A stretch of 64,000 bases of DNA from positions 3,881,501 to 3,945,500 of the forward strand of contig NZ_CP015849.1 of assembly GCF_001654495.1 (NCBI RefSeq), given 5' to 3'. Shown in pieces: positions 42,898 to 51,746 of the stretch (within the stretch, counting starts at the first letter, position 1; the number at the start of each line of letters is the position of its first letter). This stretch comes from Streptomyces sp. SAT1 (GTDB lineage: Bacteria; Actinomycetota; Actinomycetes; Streptomycetales; Streptomycetaceae). Under the pieces are notes generated by a model, which saw only the letters and a list, made by a program, of their open reading frames with translations, did not search any database and was not told the origin of the DNA. The position numbers and the translations under genes were made by a program.

Positions 42898-44814
42898 ATG
42901 ACTGAGAGCAACGGGAACGGCGCGCAGAACCGGCGGAGCGAGCGGAGCGGGCGGGGCCCGGCCGGGCAGGACGGGCCCGCGGCGCCGGGAAGGCCGGAGG
43001 CGGGGAGGACACCGGGGGCGCAGGGCGAGCCGGCCGTGCCGGACTGGGAGAAGCGCTTCCGCGCACCCCGGGTGTCCCTGCCCGACTGGGCGGAGGACGC
43101 GCCGGACCGCTCCCTGTTCGTGTCGAACGCGACGGGGACGTACGAGCTGTACGCCTGGGACCGGGCGAGCGGCGTCCAGCGCCAGGCCACCCACCGGCCG
43201 AACGGCACGACGGACGGCGTGCTCTCCCCGGACGGCGCGTGGATCTGGTGGTTCGACGACAAGGACGGCGACGAGTTCGGCGTCTGGCGCCGCCAGCCGT
43301 TCACCGGCGGCCCCGACGAGGCGGCGGTGCCCGGCCTCGAACCGTCCTACCCGGCCGGCCTCGCGCTCGGCCGCGACGGGCGCACGGCGGTCGTGGGCCG
43401 CTCCACCGACGAGGACGGCACCACGATCCATCTCGCGCGCGTGGGCTCGGACGAGGCCCCGGCGGAGATCTACCGCCACCGCGAGTCGGCGGGCGTCGGC
43501 GACCTCTCCCACGACGGCACCCTGATCGCCGTCGAGCACACCGAGCACGGCGACGCGATGCACTCGGCGCTGCGCGTGCTGCGCCCGGACGGCACGGCGG
43601 TCGCCGAGCTGGACGACACCAAGGGCGGCACCGTCGAGCTGGGCCTGGAGGTGCTGGGCTTCGCCCCGGTCGACGGCGACACCCGGCTGCTCATCGGGCA
43701 CCAGCGCCGGGGCCGCTGGGAGCCGCTGGTCTGGGACGTGGCCACCGGCGAGGAGACGGACCTCGCCCTCGACCTGCCCGGCGACGTGAGCGCGGAGTGG
43801 TATCCGGACGGCAGCGGTCTGCTCGTCGCGCACAGCTTCGAGGCCCGCAGCGAGCTGTTCCGCTACGACCCGGTGAGCCGCGAGCTGACCAGGATCGCCA
43901 CCCCGCCCGGCACGGTCTCCGGCGCGAGCGCCCGCCCGGACGGCGCGGTGGAGTACCTGTGGTCGTCGGCGGCCGAACCGTCGGCGGTCCGCTCGACGGC
44001 CGGCGGCGTGGTCCTGGACCCTCCGGGCATGAAGTCCCCCGGCTCGGTACCGGTGGAGGACGTCTGGGTGGAGGGACCCGGCGGGCGCATCCACGCCCTG
44101 GTGCAGAAGCCGGCGGGCACCACCGGCCCCCTGCCCACGGTCTTCGACATCCACGGCGGCCCCACCTGGCACGACAGCGACTCCTTCGCCGCGGGCCCCG
44201 CCGCCTGGGTCGACCACGGCTACGCGGTGGTCCGGGTCAACTACCGCGGCTCCACGGGCTACGGCCGCGCCTGGACCGACGCCCTCAAGCACCGGGTCGG
44301 CCTGATCGAGCTGGAAGACATCGCGGCGGTCCGCGAGTGGGCGATCGGCTCGGGCCTCGCCGACCCGGAGCGGCTGATCCTCACCGGCGGCTCCTGGGGC
44401 GGCTACCTCACCCTGCTGGGCGTCGGCACCCAGCCGGACGCGTGGACCCTGGGCATCGCGGCGGTCCCGGTCGCCGACTACGTCACGGCGTACCACGACG
44501 AGATGGAAGCCCTCAAGGCGATGGACCGCACCCTGCTGGGCGGCACCCCGGAGGAGGTCCCCGAGCGCTTCGAGGCGTCCTCCCCGCTCACCTACGTGGA
44601 CCAGGTGAAGGCCCCGGTCCACATCTCCGCCGGGGTCAACGACCCGCGCTGCCCCATCCGCCAGATCGACAACTACGTCAAGCGCCTGGAGGCGCGGGGC
44701 GCCGTCCACGAGGTCTACCGCTACGACGCGGGCCACGGCTCCCTGGTGGTCGACGAGCGCATCAAGCAGGTCCGGCTCGAACTGGACTTCGCCGAGCGTC
44801 ATCTGCCGAAGTAG
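42898..44814 (+). CDS. S9-family serine peptidase (prolyl oligopeptidase type)
   Basis: Encodes 638 residues. After an N-terminal Gly/Arg/Pro-rich tail of about 45 residues comes a seven-bladed beta-propeller (about 60-375) and an alpha/beta hydrolase domain (about 385-638). The catalytic Ser is in GGSWGGYLTLLG, with Asp in GVNDPRCP and His in YDAGHGSLVV; the HGGPTWHD oxyanion segment is present. No signal peptide is seen, so it probably cleaves peptides in the cytosol. The ATG at 42898 follows CAGTAT by 6 nt (leaderless type). An upstream frame extension reads antisense to SURF1 and is not real. Confidence 0.92.
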   Translation: MTESNGNGAQNRRSERSGRGPAGQDGPAAPGRPEAGRTPGAQGEPAVPDWEKRFRAPRVSLPDWAEDAPDRSLFVSNATGTYELYAWDRASGVQRQATHRPNGTTDGVLSPDGAWIWWFDDKDGDEFGVWRRQPFTGGPDEAAVPGLEPSYPAGLALGRDGRTAVVGRSTDEDGTTIHLARVGSDEAPAEIYRHRESAGVGDLSHDGTLIAVEHTEHGDAMHSALRVLRPDGTAVAELDDTKGGTVELGLEVLGFAPVDGDTRLLIGHQRRGRWEPLVWDVATGEETDLALDLPGDVSAEWYPDGSGLLVAHSFEARSELFRYDPVSRELTRIATPPGTVSGASARPDGAVEYLWSSAAEPSAVRSTAGGVVLDPPGMKSPGSVPVEDVWVEGPGGRIHALVQKPAGTTGPLPTVFDIHGGPTWHDSDSFAAGPAAWVDHGYAVVRVNYRGSTGYGRAWTDALKHRVGLIELEDIAAVREWAIGSGLADPERLILTGGSWGGYLTLLGVGTQPDAWTLGIAAVPVADYVTAYHDEMEALKAMDRTLLGGTPEEVPERFEASSPLTYVDQVKAPVHISAGVNDPRCPIRQIDNYVKRLEARGAVHEVYRYDAGHGSLVVDERIKQVRLELDFAERHLPK

Positions 44815-44902
44815 CGGACACCGCGAGGGAGCCCGGCGTACCGAAAGCGCGCGGGTGCGGGGCGCCGACGGGGTGGGCGCGAGGTGCGGGGCGCTGAGGC
44901 GT

Positions 44903-44940
44903 GGGTGCGGGTTGCGGGTGCGGGGTGCGGGTGCCGGGGG
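44903..44940 (+). repeat. G-run repeat (possible G-quadruplex)
   Basis: Six or more runs of three or more G separated by 2-4 bases (GGGTGCGGGTTGCGGG...) in the 148-bp gap between the convergent S9 and RCK-type genes. It may fold as a quadruplex and slow transcription. Confidence 0.4.
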
Positions 44941-44962
44941 CTGGCGCACCGCCCCCGGCCAC

Positions 44963-47185
44963 CTACACCGCCCCGGCGCCCGCCCCCGCCGCCCCGGACC
45001 CCTCCGGACCGTCTCGTCCATCCCGTCCGTCCCGTCCGTCCCCTCCGTCCCGTCCTCGCCGCCCCAGCAGCTCGGCGAGTCCCCGGCGGGTCGCGGCCAG
45101 GACGACCCGGTCCTCGGTCCGCAGGACATAGGTGTCGGGCAGGTTCCACCGGGGCCCGCCCGCCGCCGTCCCGGGCGCCCGCCCGGCGGTATGCCCGCTC
45201 GGGCGCCCGCCCGTCCGCGCGGAGGGGCGCCCGGCGGTGTGCCCGGACGGTCCGCCGTGCCCGGTGCGTCCGGCCGCGGGTCCGGTCCCCGGATCCGGGT
45301 CCTCGGCCGCCGCCTGCGCAGCGGGCTCCCGCCGCTCCCCGCCCCCGGCTCCCGCGGCGCCCCGCGAGCCCGCCTCCAGCGCCAGCACCCGCCAGTACCC
45401 CGGCCGGAACGCCTCGGCGACCGTCCGGCCCTCCAGCTGCGGATGCCCGCCCACGTCCACGGAAGCGAACAGCAGCACCCGCCGCTCCACCGGGATCGCC
45501 CCCAGGATCTGCCGCCCGAACATCGCCCCGGCGAACGCGGGCGCCGCCAGATGCGTCACGCTCCTGCTCCGGGTCAGCGCCCGCGGATGCGCGGCCCGCA
45601 GCGTCCGGTACACGGCGGTCGCGAAGTCGTCGTCGTACAGCCGCAGCACCACCCGCAGATCGGGCCGCACCGAGCGGGCGTAGAGCACCGCCTCCAGGTT
45701 CGTGGTGTCCGCGCTGGTCACCGCGAGCAGCGCGTGGGCGCGATGGATCTTCGCCGACTCCAGTACGCCCTCCTGCGTGACGTCCCCGAGCACCACCGGC
45801 ACCCGCAGCCGCCGGGCCGTCGCCAGCCCCCGCGCGTCCGGGTCCGACTCCACGCACACCACCGGGACCTGGAGTTCGCGCAGCCGGGTCAGCACCCGGG
45901 TGCCGATCTTCCCCAGCCCCAGCAGCACCACGTGCCCGCTCAGTCCGCGCGGCGGCTTGCGCAGCGTGGACGCCGTCCGGAAGGTGCCCAGCGCCTCCAG
46001 GACCGCCGCCAGCAGCACCGGCAGCAGCAACAACCCGACGAGCCCGGAGAGCAGTTGGAGCAGTTGCCGGCCGACCGGTTCGCCGATCGCCGGATCGTCG
46101 ATGGCGAACAGGTCGAGCAGCGTCAGATAGAGCGCGCCCAGCGGACGCACCCCCGTCACCAGCCACAACGCCACCGCGAGGGCGAACACACACGCCACGA
46201 GCCCGGCCACCGACCAGCGCAGCCGCCGCGAGAACAGCGACGTGAGCGGCGGTACGACGCCGACCCCGCGCCCGGCCGGCAGCGGCGGCCCGGCGGCGTA
46301 CGAGACCTGTTCGAGGACCACGGTCCCGCGCCCGGTGGCCTCCCGCACCGCCGCCGCGTCCGGCAACAGCCGGGGCCGCTGCTCCCCGCTGACCTCGGAC
46401 CCGTCGGCCCCGGCCGGGTCGCTGCTCGTCGCGGACAGCAGGGCCAGCGTGCACAGCCCCGGGTCGGCGACCTGGCCCGGCGCGGGCGGCGGGCGTTCGA
46501 CCGCGTGCAGCAGCAGGCCCTCGGTCTGCACGACCTTGCTGGTGCCGACGACGGCCCCGGCGGCCAGCGCGGGCGCGGCCGTGTCGGCGTCGGACAGCAC
46601 GGTCGTGGACGCGTCACCACCGCCGAGCGCGGCGGCGCCGGACGGGGTGGACCCGGGCGGTGCGGAGCCGTCGCCGGTCGCCAACGCGGCGGCTTGATCG
46701 AGGAGTTCCTCGATGTGCTGGCCGAGCCGCCGGTTGTACAGCCGCAGCACGAGCCGCAGCCGCGGATTGAACCGCCGGACGGTGAGCGCGGCCCGGATGT
46801 TGGTCTCGTCGTCGTCGTACACCAGGGCCAGCGCGCTCGCCCGCTCCACCCCGGCGTCCACGAGGACCGCCTCGGTCAGCTCGGCGGCCTCCACCACCCG
46901 GTCCGCCGCACCCAGAGCCGCGGCGCCCGCCCCGCCGCCTCCGCCGCCACCCCCGCTGCCGCTGCCGCCGCCGTGCGCGCCCGCGCCGCCGTTCCCGCCG
47001 GCCCGGCCCACGGCCGCGCTGACCATCCGATCCAGCAGCGCGGAGGCCGCCCGCGCCCGGCCGACCACCGGGGGCCGTACGGCCCGCTCGGAGGGCGGCA
47101 CGACCAGCGTGACCTGCTCGCCGTACACCCCGCGCAACTCCGCGGCCAGACGGTGCGCGAGCCCGTCGTCGCCGCACACCACCAT
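44963..47185 (-). CDS. RCK/TrkA-N domain membrane protein, ion-channel-like
   Basis: Encodes about 740 residues. An N-terminal Rossmann/RCK domain starts at MVVCGDDGLAHRLAAEL. A variable linker is followed by a membrane part (about 330-420: WSVAGLVACVFALAVALWLV and QLLQLLSGLVGLLLLPVLLAAV flanking ALYLTLLDLFAID). A second NAD-binding domain begins at HVVLLGLGKIGTRVL and contains GDVTQEGVLE. The layout resembles 2-TM potassium channels with RCK domains, but the loop has no TVGYG filter. A Gly-rich stretch lies in the first linker, and the C-terminus is Arg/Gly/Thr repeats. The ATG at 47185 is the most plausible start (GGGGG upstream); GTG 47236 is possible. Confidence 0.75.
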   Translation of the reverse strand: MVVCGDDGLAHRLAAELRGVYGEQVTLVVPPSERAVRPPVVGRARAASALLDRMVSAAVGRAGGNGGAGAHGGGSGSGGGGGGGGAGAAALGAADRVVEAAELTEAVLVDAGVERASALALVYDDDETNIRAALTVRRFNPRLRLVLRLYNRRLGQHIEELLDQAAALATGDGSAPPGSTPSGAAALGGGDASTTVLSDADTAAPALAAGAVVGTSKVVQTEGLLLHAVERPPPAPGQVADPGLCTLALLSATSSDPAGADGSEVSGEQRPRLLPDAAAVREATGRGTVVLEQVSYAAGPPLPAGRGVGVVPPLTSLFSRRLRWSVAGLVACVFALAVALWLVTGVRPLGALYLTLLDLFAIDDPAIGEPVGRQLLQLLSGLVGLLLLPVLLAAVLEALGTFRTASTLRKPPRGLSGHVVLLGLGKIGTRVLTRLRELQVPVVCVESDPDARGLATARRLRVPVVLGDVTQEGVLESAKIHRAHALLAVTSADTTNLEAVLYARSVRPDLRVVLRLYDDDFATAVYRTLRAAHPRALTRSRSVTHLAAPAFAGAMFGRQILGAIPVERRVLLFASVDVGGHPQLEGRTVAEAFRPGYWRVLALEAGSRGAAGAGGGERREPAAQAAAEDPDPGTGPAAGRTGHGGPSGHTAGRPSARTGGRPSGHTAGRAPGTAAGGPRWNLPDTYVLRTEDRVVLAATRRGLAELLGRRGRDGGDGRDGRDGRDGPEGSGAAGAGAGAV

Positions 47186-47559
47186 GTGCGCCCCCGTGCC
47201 GCCCGACGCACCACCTTGATACGGAACGCTCCCCACGAGCGGAAAGACTGCCGCACGGGCGCGCGCGGTTCCAGCCCCGCCCGCCGCCCGCCGCCCGCTG
47301 CCTGCTGCGCGCCGCGCGCCCCCCGTGTACGGCTGCGTACGGCTGCGTACGGCTGGGTACGGCCGGAAAAGCGGTGGCCGTCCGCGCCCCGGACGCCTAC
47401 CCTGGACGCACTTCGAAGAGACCTCCCCGGAAGTACGCCGCAGAGTGGGAGCGTCCCGCCTCACCGAGGCGCAGGAGAGGGCGGCAGCGACCCGGCCGGA
47501 CGCGACAGCGCGACCGGACTCACCGCCTTGCCCTGCTCTGCCCTCACGGAGGTTCCTTC
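47186..47559. other. Divergent intergenic region with 10-bp direct repeats
   Basis: 374 bp between the RCK-type gene and the LLM oxidoreductase. GTACGGCTGC is repeated with a 10-bp period at 47327, 47337 and 47347, with a degenerate fourth copy at 47357. It could be an operator or simple-sequence DNA. No gene is supported. Confidence 0.5.
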
Positions 47560-48405
47560 ATGAACGTCGGTATCGGCCTGCCCATCAGCGACCCCGCCAC
47601 CCTGCTCACCTGGGCCCGGCGCGCCGAGGACGGCCCGTTCACCACGCTCGGCCTGCTCGACCGGCTGGTCTACGACAACCCCGAACCGCTGATCGCGCTC
47701 GCCGTCCTGGCCGGCGCCACCTCGCGCGTCCGCGTCCAGACCGAGGTGCTGCTCGCCCCGCTGCGCGACACCGCCCTGCTGGCCAAGCAGACGGCCACCT
47801 TGGACCGGATGTCCGGCGGCCGGCTGGTCCTCGGCCTCGGCGTCGGCGGCCGGGCGGACGACCACGAGGCCGCGGGCGTCGACCTGCACACCCGCGGCCG
47901 CCGCCTGAACGAGCAACTGCCGCTGCTGCGCCGCCTGTGGTCCGGCGAACCGTACGGCGCGGACGCGGGCCCCATCGGCCCGGCCCCCGCCCGCCCCGGC
48001 GGCCCCGAGATCCTCTTCGGCGGCTTCAAGCCCATGGCCCTGGAGCGGGTGGCCCGCTGGGGCGACGGCTTCCTGGCCGCCGCGCCGCCGTCCTGGGCGG
48101 GCGGCCTGTTCGACACCGTCCGCGAACAGTGGCGCGCGCACGGCCGCGAGGGCGCCCCGCGCCTGGTCGCCCAGGCGAACGTCGCGCTGGGCCCGCAGGT
48201 GGTCGTCGACGACGCGCGGGCCGCGATGCACGCGTACTACGCCTTCACCGGCATGCCCGACCGCATGGTCTCCGGCATGCTCACCACCCCGCAGGCCGTC
48301 CGCGACACCGTCACCGCCTACGCCGACCTGGGCGCCGACGAGGTCATGTTCTACTGCTACGGCCTCGACCCCGACCAGGTCGACCGCATCGCGGAAGCCC
48401 TGTGA
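47560..48405 (+). CDS. LLM-class flavin-dependent oxidoreductase
   Basis: Luciferase-like monooxygenase family TIM barrel of 281 residues, F420- or FMN-dependent. It shows NVGIGLPISDP at the start, TEVLLAPLRDTALLAKQTATLD, RLVLGLGVGGRADDHEAAG, and GAPRLVAQANVAL. It is shorter than classical F420-dependent members (about 330) but keeps the cofactor segment GLGVGG. The ATG at 47560 has GGAGG 7 nt upstream, better than the frame extension. Substrate unknown; the neighbours give no pathway. Confidence 0.88.
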   Translation: MNVGIGLPISDPATLLTWARRAEDGPFTTLGLLDRLVYDNPEPLIALAVLAGATSRVRVQTEVLLAPLRDTALLAKQTATLDRMSGGRLVLGLGVGGRADDHEAAGVDLHTRGRRLNEQLPLLRRLWSGEPYGADAGPIGPAPARPGGPEILFGGFKPMALERVARWGDGFLAAAPPSWAGGLFDTVREQWRAHGREGAPRLVAQANVALGPQVVVDDARAAMHAYYAFTGMPDRMVSGMLTTPQAVRDTVTAYADLGADEVMFYCYGLDPDQVDRIAEAL

Positions 48406-48460
48406 ACTGAACCGCTGACCCGCCGGGACGCGGGCAGACACGACCGGCCCTCGACGCCGG

Positions 48461-50011
48461 TCAGCCGCCGCTCCCGTACGACAGGTCGGAGCACAGGTCG
48501 TCGTCGGCGGACCGGGCGTCGTGGGCCACCGAGTCGGGAACGGCGGCGGACGGGTCGGCGGAGGGCGTGGGGGAGGCGGGGGCGCCGCCGTCGCCGGTGG
48601 CCGAGGCGGCCTCGTAGGCCGTCCCCACGACGACGTCGACACCGGCGCCCGCCCCTTCGACGGCGCGCAGCTCGGCCCCCGGGAAGAGCCGCGCGACCGT
48701 CTCGGCCCGGCCGCGCAGCCCGCTGCCGTACTCGACGACGGTGGTGGTGTACCGCCGGTTGTCGGCGTTGCCGACCGCGGTGACCGTGAACCCGTGCCCG
48801 GTGAGCGCGGCGGCGGCCTTGGCGGCGAGGCCGCGGGCGGTGGTGCCGTTGAGCACGGCGACGTCGATCCCGGCCCCGGACACGCTCGCGGAGGCGGTCC
48901 CGGAAGGAGCCCGCTTCGTGCCGTTCCCTCCGGCGTCCTTGCCGTCGACGGTGCGGTCGGCCTTCAGCGCGGCCCACAGATCGGAGGCGTCCGGCTCCAC
49001 GACGGCGACGCGCTCACCCTGGTAACGCCAGGGAATCGTCACGAACTTGGTGTTGTGCAGGTCGACGTCCTTCAGCGACATGGCGAAGGAGACGAGCTTG
49101 GCGGCCGAGCCCAGCCCCGGATCGACGGTCATGGAACCGGTGGCGGCGCTGGCGAGCGGCAGCAGCTTGGTCGGGGTGAGCCCGTCACTCTTGATCTTCT
49201 TCAACAGGCTGGAGACGAAGGCCTGCTGGCGCTTGATGCGCCCGATGTCGGACCCGTCCCCGATGCCGTGCCGAATGCGCACGTAGTCGAGTGCCTTGCG
49301 CCCCGAGACGGTCTGCTGCCCCTTCCTGAAGAGCAGGGACCCCTTGGTGGTGCGGTTGGGATTGAGATCGCCCTGGTAGATGTCCTGCGGCAGACACACC
49401 GGCACACCCCCCACCACGTCCGTCAGAGCGGCGAACCCCTTGAAGTCGACGACGACGGTGTGGTCGACCCGCAGCCCGGTCAGGGACTCCACGGTGTTCT
49501 GGGTGCAGGCCGGATTCCCCTTCTCCGTCTGCCCGACCGAGAAGGCCTCGTTGAACATGGTCTGCGGCCGGGCCTTGGTCCAGGCGCCGTCGGGCAGCCG
49601 GCACGGCGGGATGGTGACCAGGGTGTCCCGGGGTATCGACACGGCGATCGCGTGCCGGTGGTCGGCGTAGACGTGCAGCAGGAACGCGGTGTCGGACCGC
49701 CCGATGTCGTCCTTGCTGCCCCCGCCCAGCGCGTCGTTCCCGTCCGTGCGCGCGTCCGACCCGATCACCAGCACGTTCTCCCCCTCGGAGGAGCCCGCGC
49801 CGGGCCGGTCCGTGGCCAGCCCGCTGCCGTCGAAGGTCTTGATGTCGCCATTGAGCTTGAGGTAGATCCACCCCGCCCCGGCCGTACCGAGCACGGCCAC
49901 CACCAGCGCGACCATCAGCACCACCCGCACGGGCCCCCGCCGCCGCCCCGCCCGACCGTGCCTCCGGGGGCTGGAAGCGGCCCGCCGCGTGCGTTCATAC
50001 GTACGACTCAT
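48461..50011 (-). CDS. LytR-CpsA-Psr (LCP) family cell wall protein
   Basis: Transfers lipid-linked glycopolymers onto peptidoglycan outside the membrane. It has 516 residues with a cytoplasmic Arg-rich N-terminus, one TM helix (about 30-50, VVLMVALVVAVLGTAGAGW), and the LCP domain (about 90-330) with VLVIGSDARTDG, RSDTAFLLHV, SIPRDTLVTIP, and DYVRIRHGIGDGSDIGRIKRQQAF reduced to its DYVR...R core. A C-terminal LytR_C domain (about 395-490) and a Ser/Asp-rich tail follow. The ATG at 50011 starts MSRTYERTRR. The longer frame to 50215 reads through repeats and is not supported. Confidence 0.9.
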   Translation of the reverse strand: MSRTYERTRRAASSPRRHGRAGRRRGPVRVVLMVALVVAVLGTAGAGWIYLKLNGDIKTFDGSGLATDRPGAGSSEGENVLVIGSDARTDGNDALGGGSKDDIGRSDTAFLLHVYADHRHAIAVSIPRDTLVTIPPCRLPDGAWTKARPQTMFNEAFSVGQTEKGNPACTQNTVESLTGLRVDHTVVVDFKGFAALTDVVGGVPVCLPQDIYQGDLNPNRTTKGSLLFRKGQQTVSGRKALDYVRIRHGIGDGSDIGRIKRQQAFVSSLLKKIKSDGLTPTKLLPLASAATGSMTVDPGLGSAAKLVSFAMSLKDVDLHNTKFVTIPWRYQGERVAVVEPDASDLWAALKADRTVDGKDAGGNGTKRAPSGTASASVSGAGIDVAVLNGTTARGLAAKAAAALTGHGFTVTAVGNADNRRYTTTVVEYGSGLRGRAETVARLFPGAELRAVEGAGAGVDVVVGTAYEAASATGDGGAPASPTPSADPSAAVPDSVAHDARSADDDLCSDLSYGSGG

Positions 50012-50124
50012 ACCGAGAAGACGAACGAGCCCACCGAATGGTTGCACACTTACGCAATCATCCGAACCAAGATCCAGAAGGAGGACTGACGGGGCGCAAG
50101 ACCCAAACGACTCAACGGCTGACG

Positions 50125-50223
50125 GGGGCTCAAAACTGAAGCGACGCAAGGCCCGGCGGGGCTCAAAACTGAAGCGACGCAAGGCCCGGCGGGGCTCAAG
50201 ACTGAAGCGACGCACGGTCTGGC
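50125..50223. repeat. Three 33-bp tandem repeats
   Basis: Units starting GGGGCTCAAAACTGAAGCG begin at 50125 and 50158 (identical over 33 bp) and 50191 (several changes). They lie in the 234-bp gap upstream of the LCP gene. The period is 11 codons, so a peptide repeat appears in one frame, but no start with a ribosome site supports translation. Confidence 0.7.
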
Positions 50224-50245
50224 GGGACCCAGGAACTGGAGCGGC

Positions 50246-50509
50246 TCAGGGACTGGCGACATCGAACCCGTACCGCACACCCCGTCCCGCACCCCCTCCC
50301 TCCCCGGCCTCCCTGAGAACCCGCCGATACACATAGACCCCCTCCACCCGCACCCCCTCCACCCGCACCCCGTCCGGCCCGCCCTCGACCCCGCACGGAT
50401 ACGTCACCTGCACCACCCGAGGCCGCCCCGCGACCACCAGCCGCACCCCGTCCGCAGGCCCACCCACGAGCACCGCGTCCTCCCGCACCGTCACATCGGC
50501 TGTCTCCAT
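50246..50509 (-). CDS. Small conserved-looking hypothetical protein
   Basis: Encodes 87 residues starting METADVTVREDAVLVGG. It is soluble, beta-rich by appearance, and contains a local repeat GVRVEGVRVEGVYVYRR. I do not recognise a family. The ATG at 50509 has a strong promoter just upstream (see next entry) and would be leaderless; the frame extending to 50800 has no support and overlaps the nucleotidyltransferase gene. Confidence 0.65.
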   Translation of the reverse strand: METADVTVREDAVLVGGPADGVRLVVAGRPRVVQVTYPCGVEGGPDGVRVEGVRVEGVYVYRRVLREAGEGGGAGRGVRYGFDVASP

Positions 50510-50516
50510 GCCCCAC

Positions 50517-50545
50517 AGTTTAAAGATTGCGCAACTCACCGACAA
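50517..50545 (-). promoter_or_regulatory. Promoter for the small hypothetical gene
   Basis: On the minus strand TTGTCG (50545-50540), a 17-bp spacer and TAAACT (50522-50517), ending 7 nt before the ATG. The arrangement fits a vegetative sigma promoter and a leaderless mRNA. Confidence 0.6.
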
Positions 50546-50607
50546 AGCCTGATCCCGACGGCGTGAAGTCCGGTGCCGACCGCGCGAGCCTCTACGGGCG
50601 CGATGGT

Positions 50608-51312
50608 TCAGGGAGTTCCCGGGCGCTCGTACCCGACCCACAACCGGCCGCCGCCCTGCCCTAGCACCTCTTCGACGACGACCGCGAGCGGCTCCACCCT
50701 CCCGCCGAGCACTTCCCGCAGCCCGTGGTGAAGACGTCTGCCGAGCCCTGGCACGGCCACCTCCAGGCGGCGTGCCAGCCACTTGCCACCCCCACCCCAA
50801 GACCCGGAGATCGCCAGCGCCAGTTCACCGGTGCGACGGACCAGTTCGGTCGCGATGAACAGACGCTCGCCCTGGTCGCTGCTTCCCGCGAGGTCGTCGA
50901 GGAGGTCGGTGATCGCGTAGCGGCGATCGTCGATCTCCTCCGCCGACACCGGAGGCGGTCCCGCGGCAACCAGCTTCCGGGCCTGCGCGGCGAGCCGCGC
51001 CCCGAGTCCATCGACGTCGAGGAGCAGCAGCCCATCGGCACACATCCACAGCAGCGGTGACCGGCGTGTGGGCAGTTCCCGTTCGATGTAGGCGTGCCAC
51101 GTCGCTTCGGTGTGCACGAACATCTCCACCGGCCAGTCGGCATACCGGAGGCTCACCCGGTACGGCGCCGGGGCCCCGTGCAGCAGCACCACGACGTCGA
51201 GATCCGACGTCACCGTGCGACGGCCCGTCGCCCCACTGCCGCCCAGGAACGCGGCGCGCGCTTCGGGGTGCTGTTCCTCCACGACGGCGCGTGCGGCCTT
51301 GATCGCATCCAT
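50608..51312 (-). CDS. Nucleotidyltransferase-domain protein
   Basis: Encodes 234 residues. The N-terminal MNT-type domain has GGSGATGRRTVTSDLDVVVL with the Gly-Ser helix and Asp-x-Asp metal motif (about 24-42), then an alpha-helical C-terminal part. Families with this domain adenylylate antibiotics or proteins, or act in toxin-antitoxin pairs; no HEPN partner is adjacent. The ATG at 51312 follows GATAGT by 6 nt. Function cannot be told. Confidence 0.75.
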   Translation of the reverse strand: MDAIKAARAVVEEQHPEARAAFLGGSGATGRRTVTSDLDVVVLLHGAPAPYRVSLRYADWPVEMFVHTEATWHAYIERELPTRRSPLLWMCADGLLLLDVDGLGARLAAQARKLVAAGPPPVSAEEIDDRRYAITDLLDDLAGSSDQGERLFIATELVRRTGELALAISGSWGGGGKWLARRLEVAVPGLGRRLHHGLREVLGGRVEPLAVVVEEVLGQGGGRLWVGYERPGTP

Positions 51313-51598
51313 ACGGCAACTATCACCACCGCGCCCGCCGGACGCACGCCCTTTCTCCGCCCGCCCGCGCCATCTCGCCCTCTGCTTCTCACTTTGGGCG
51401 GACGTGCTGCCGCCCTGGGCATCACGAGTCGTCGGTCACTCGTCCGGCGCTGGCCATGGGCAACCCCTGAAACGCCCGCACGGCCGCTCAGCGGAGGAGG
51501 CGGCGGCGATGAACGTGATCTTCACAGCGACGCGGTGTGACTGCCCACGACGTTTGACCGGATTCCCTTGGCCCCTGTTCGGCCCTCAAACACGTCAA
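51313..51598. other. Intergenic, no supported gene
   Basis: About 286 bp between the nucleotidyltransferase gene and the tRNA terminator. Overlapping frames exist on both strands but none has a convincing start or composition. Nothing else was recognised. Confidence 0.5.
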
Positions 51599-51629
51599 AG
51601 GGCCTGGTGTAACTTACACACCAAGCCCT
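51599..51629 (-). terminator. tRNA-Pro terminator
   Basis: Downstream of the tRNA on the minus strand, AGGGCTTGGTGT and ACACCAGGCCCT form a 12-bp stem (one G-T pair) with a 7-nt loop, followed by a TTT-containing tail. Confidence 0.75.
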
Positions 51630-51639
51630 CTGACCAGCG

Positions 51640-51713
51640 TCGGGGTGGCGGGATTTGAACCCACGACCTCTTCGTCCCGAACGAAGCGCGCTGCCAAGCT
51701 GCGCCACACCCCG
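51640..51713 (-). tRNA. tRNA-Pro (anticodon CGG)
   Basis: 74-nt cloverleaf: acceptor arms CGGGGTG/CACCCCG, D-arm with AGCTTGG, anticodon stem CTTCG/CGAAG around loop TTCGGGA (anticodon CGG, reads CCG), and the T-arm with GGTTCAAAT. The CCA is not encoded. A hairpin terminator follows directly. No integrated element is seen at its 3' end within this window. Confidence 0.96.
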
Positions 51714-51746
51714 ATGTCGCTGCTTGTCGCGGCGACGACGTTTACT

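Noticed and set aside
47327..47366. CRISPR-like array
   Set aside because: 10-bp period with no spacers; simple direct repeat only.
51640..51713. Integrative element at tRNA-Pro
   Set aside because: No integrase and no direct repeat of the tRNA 3' end were seen nearby.
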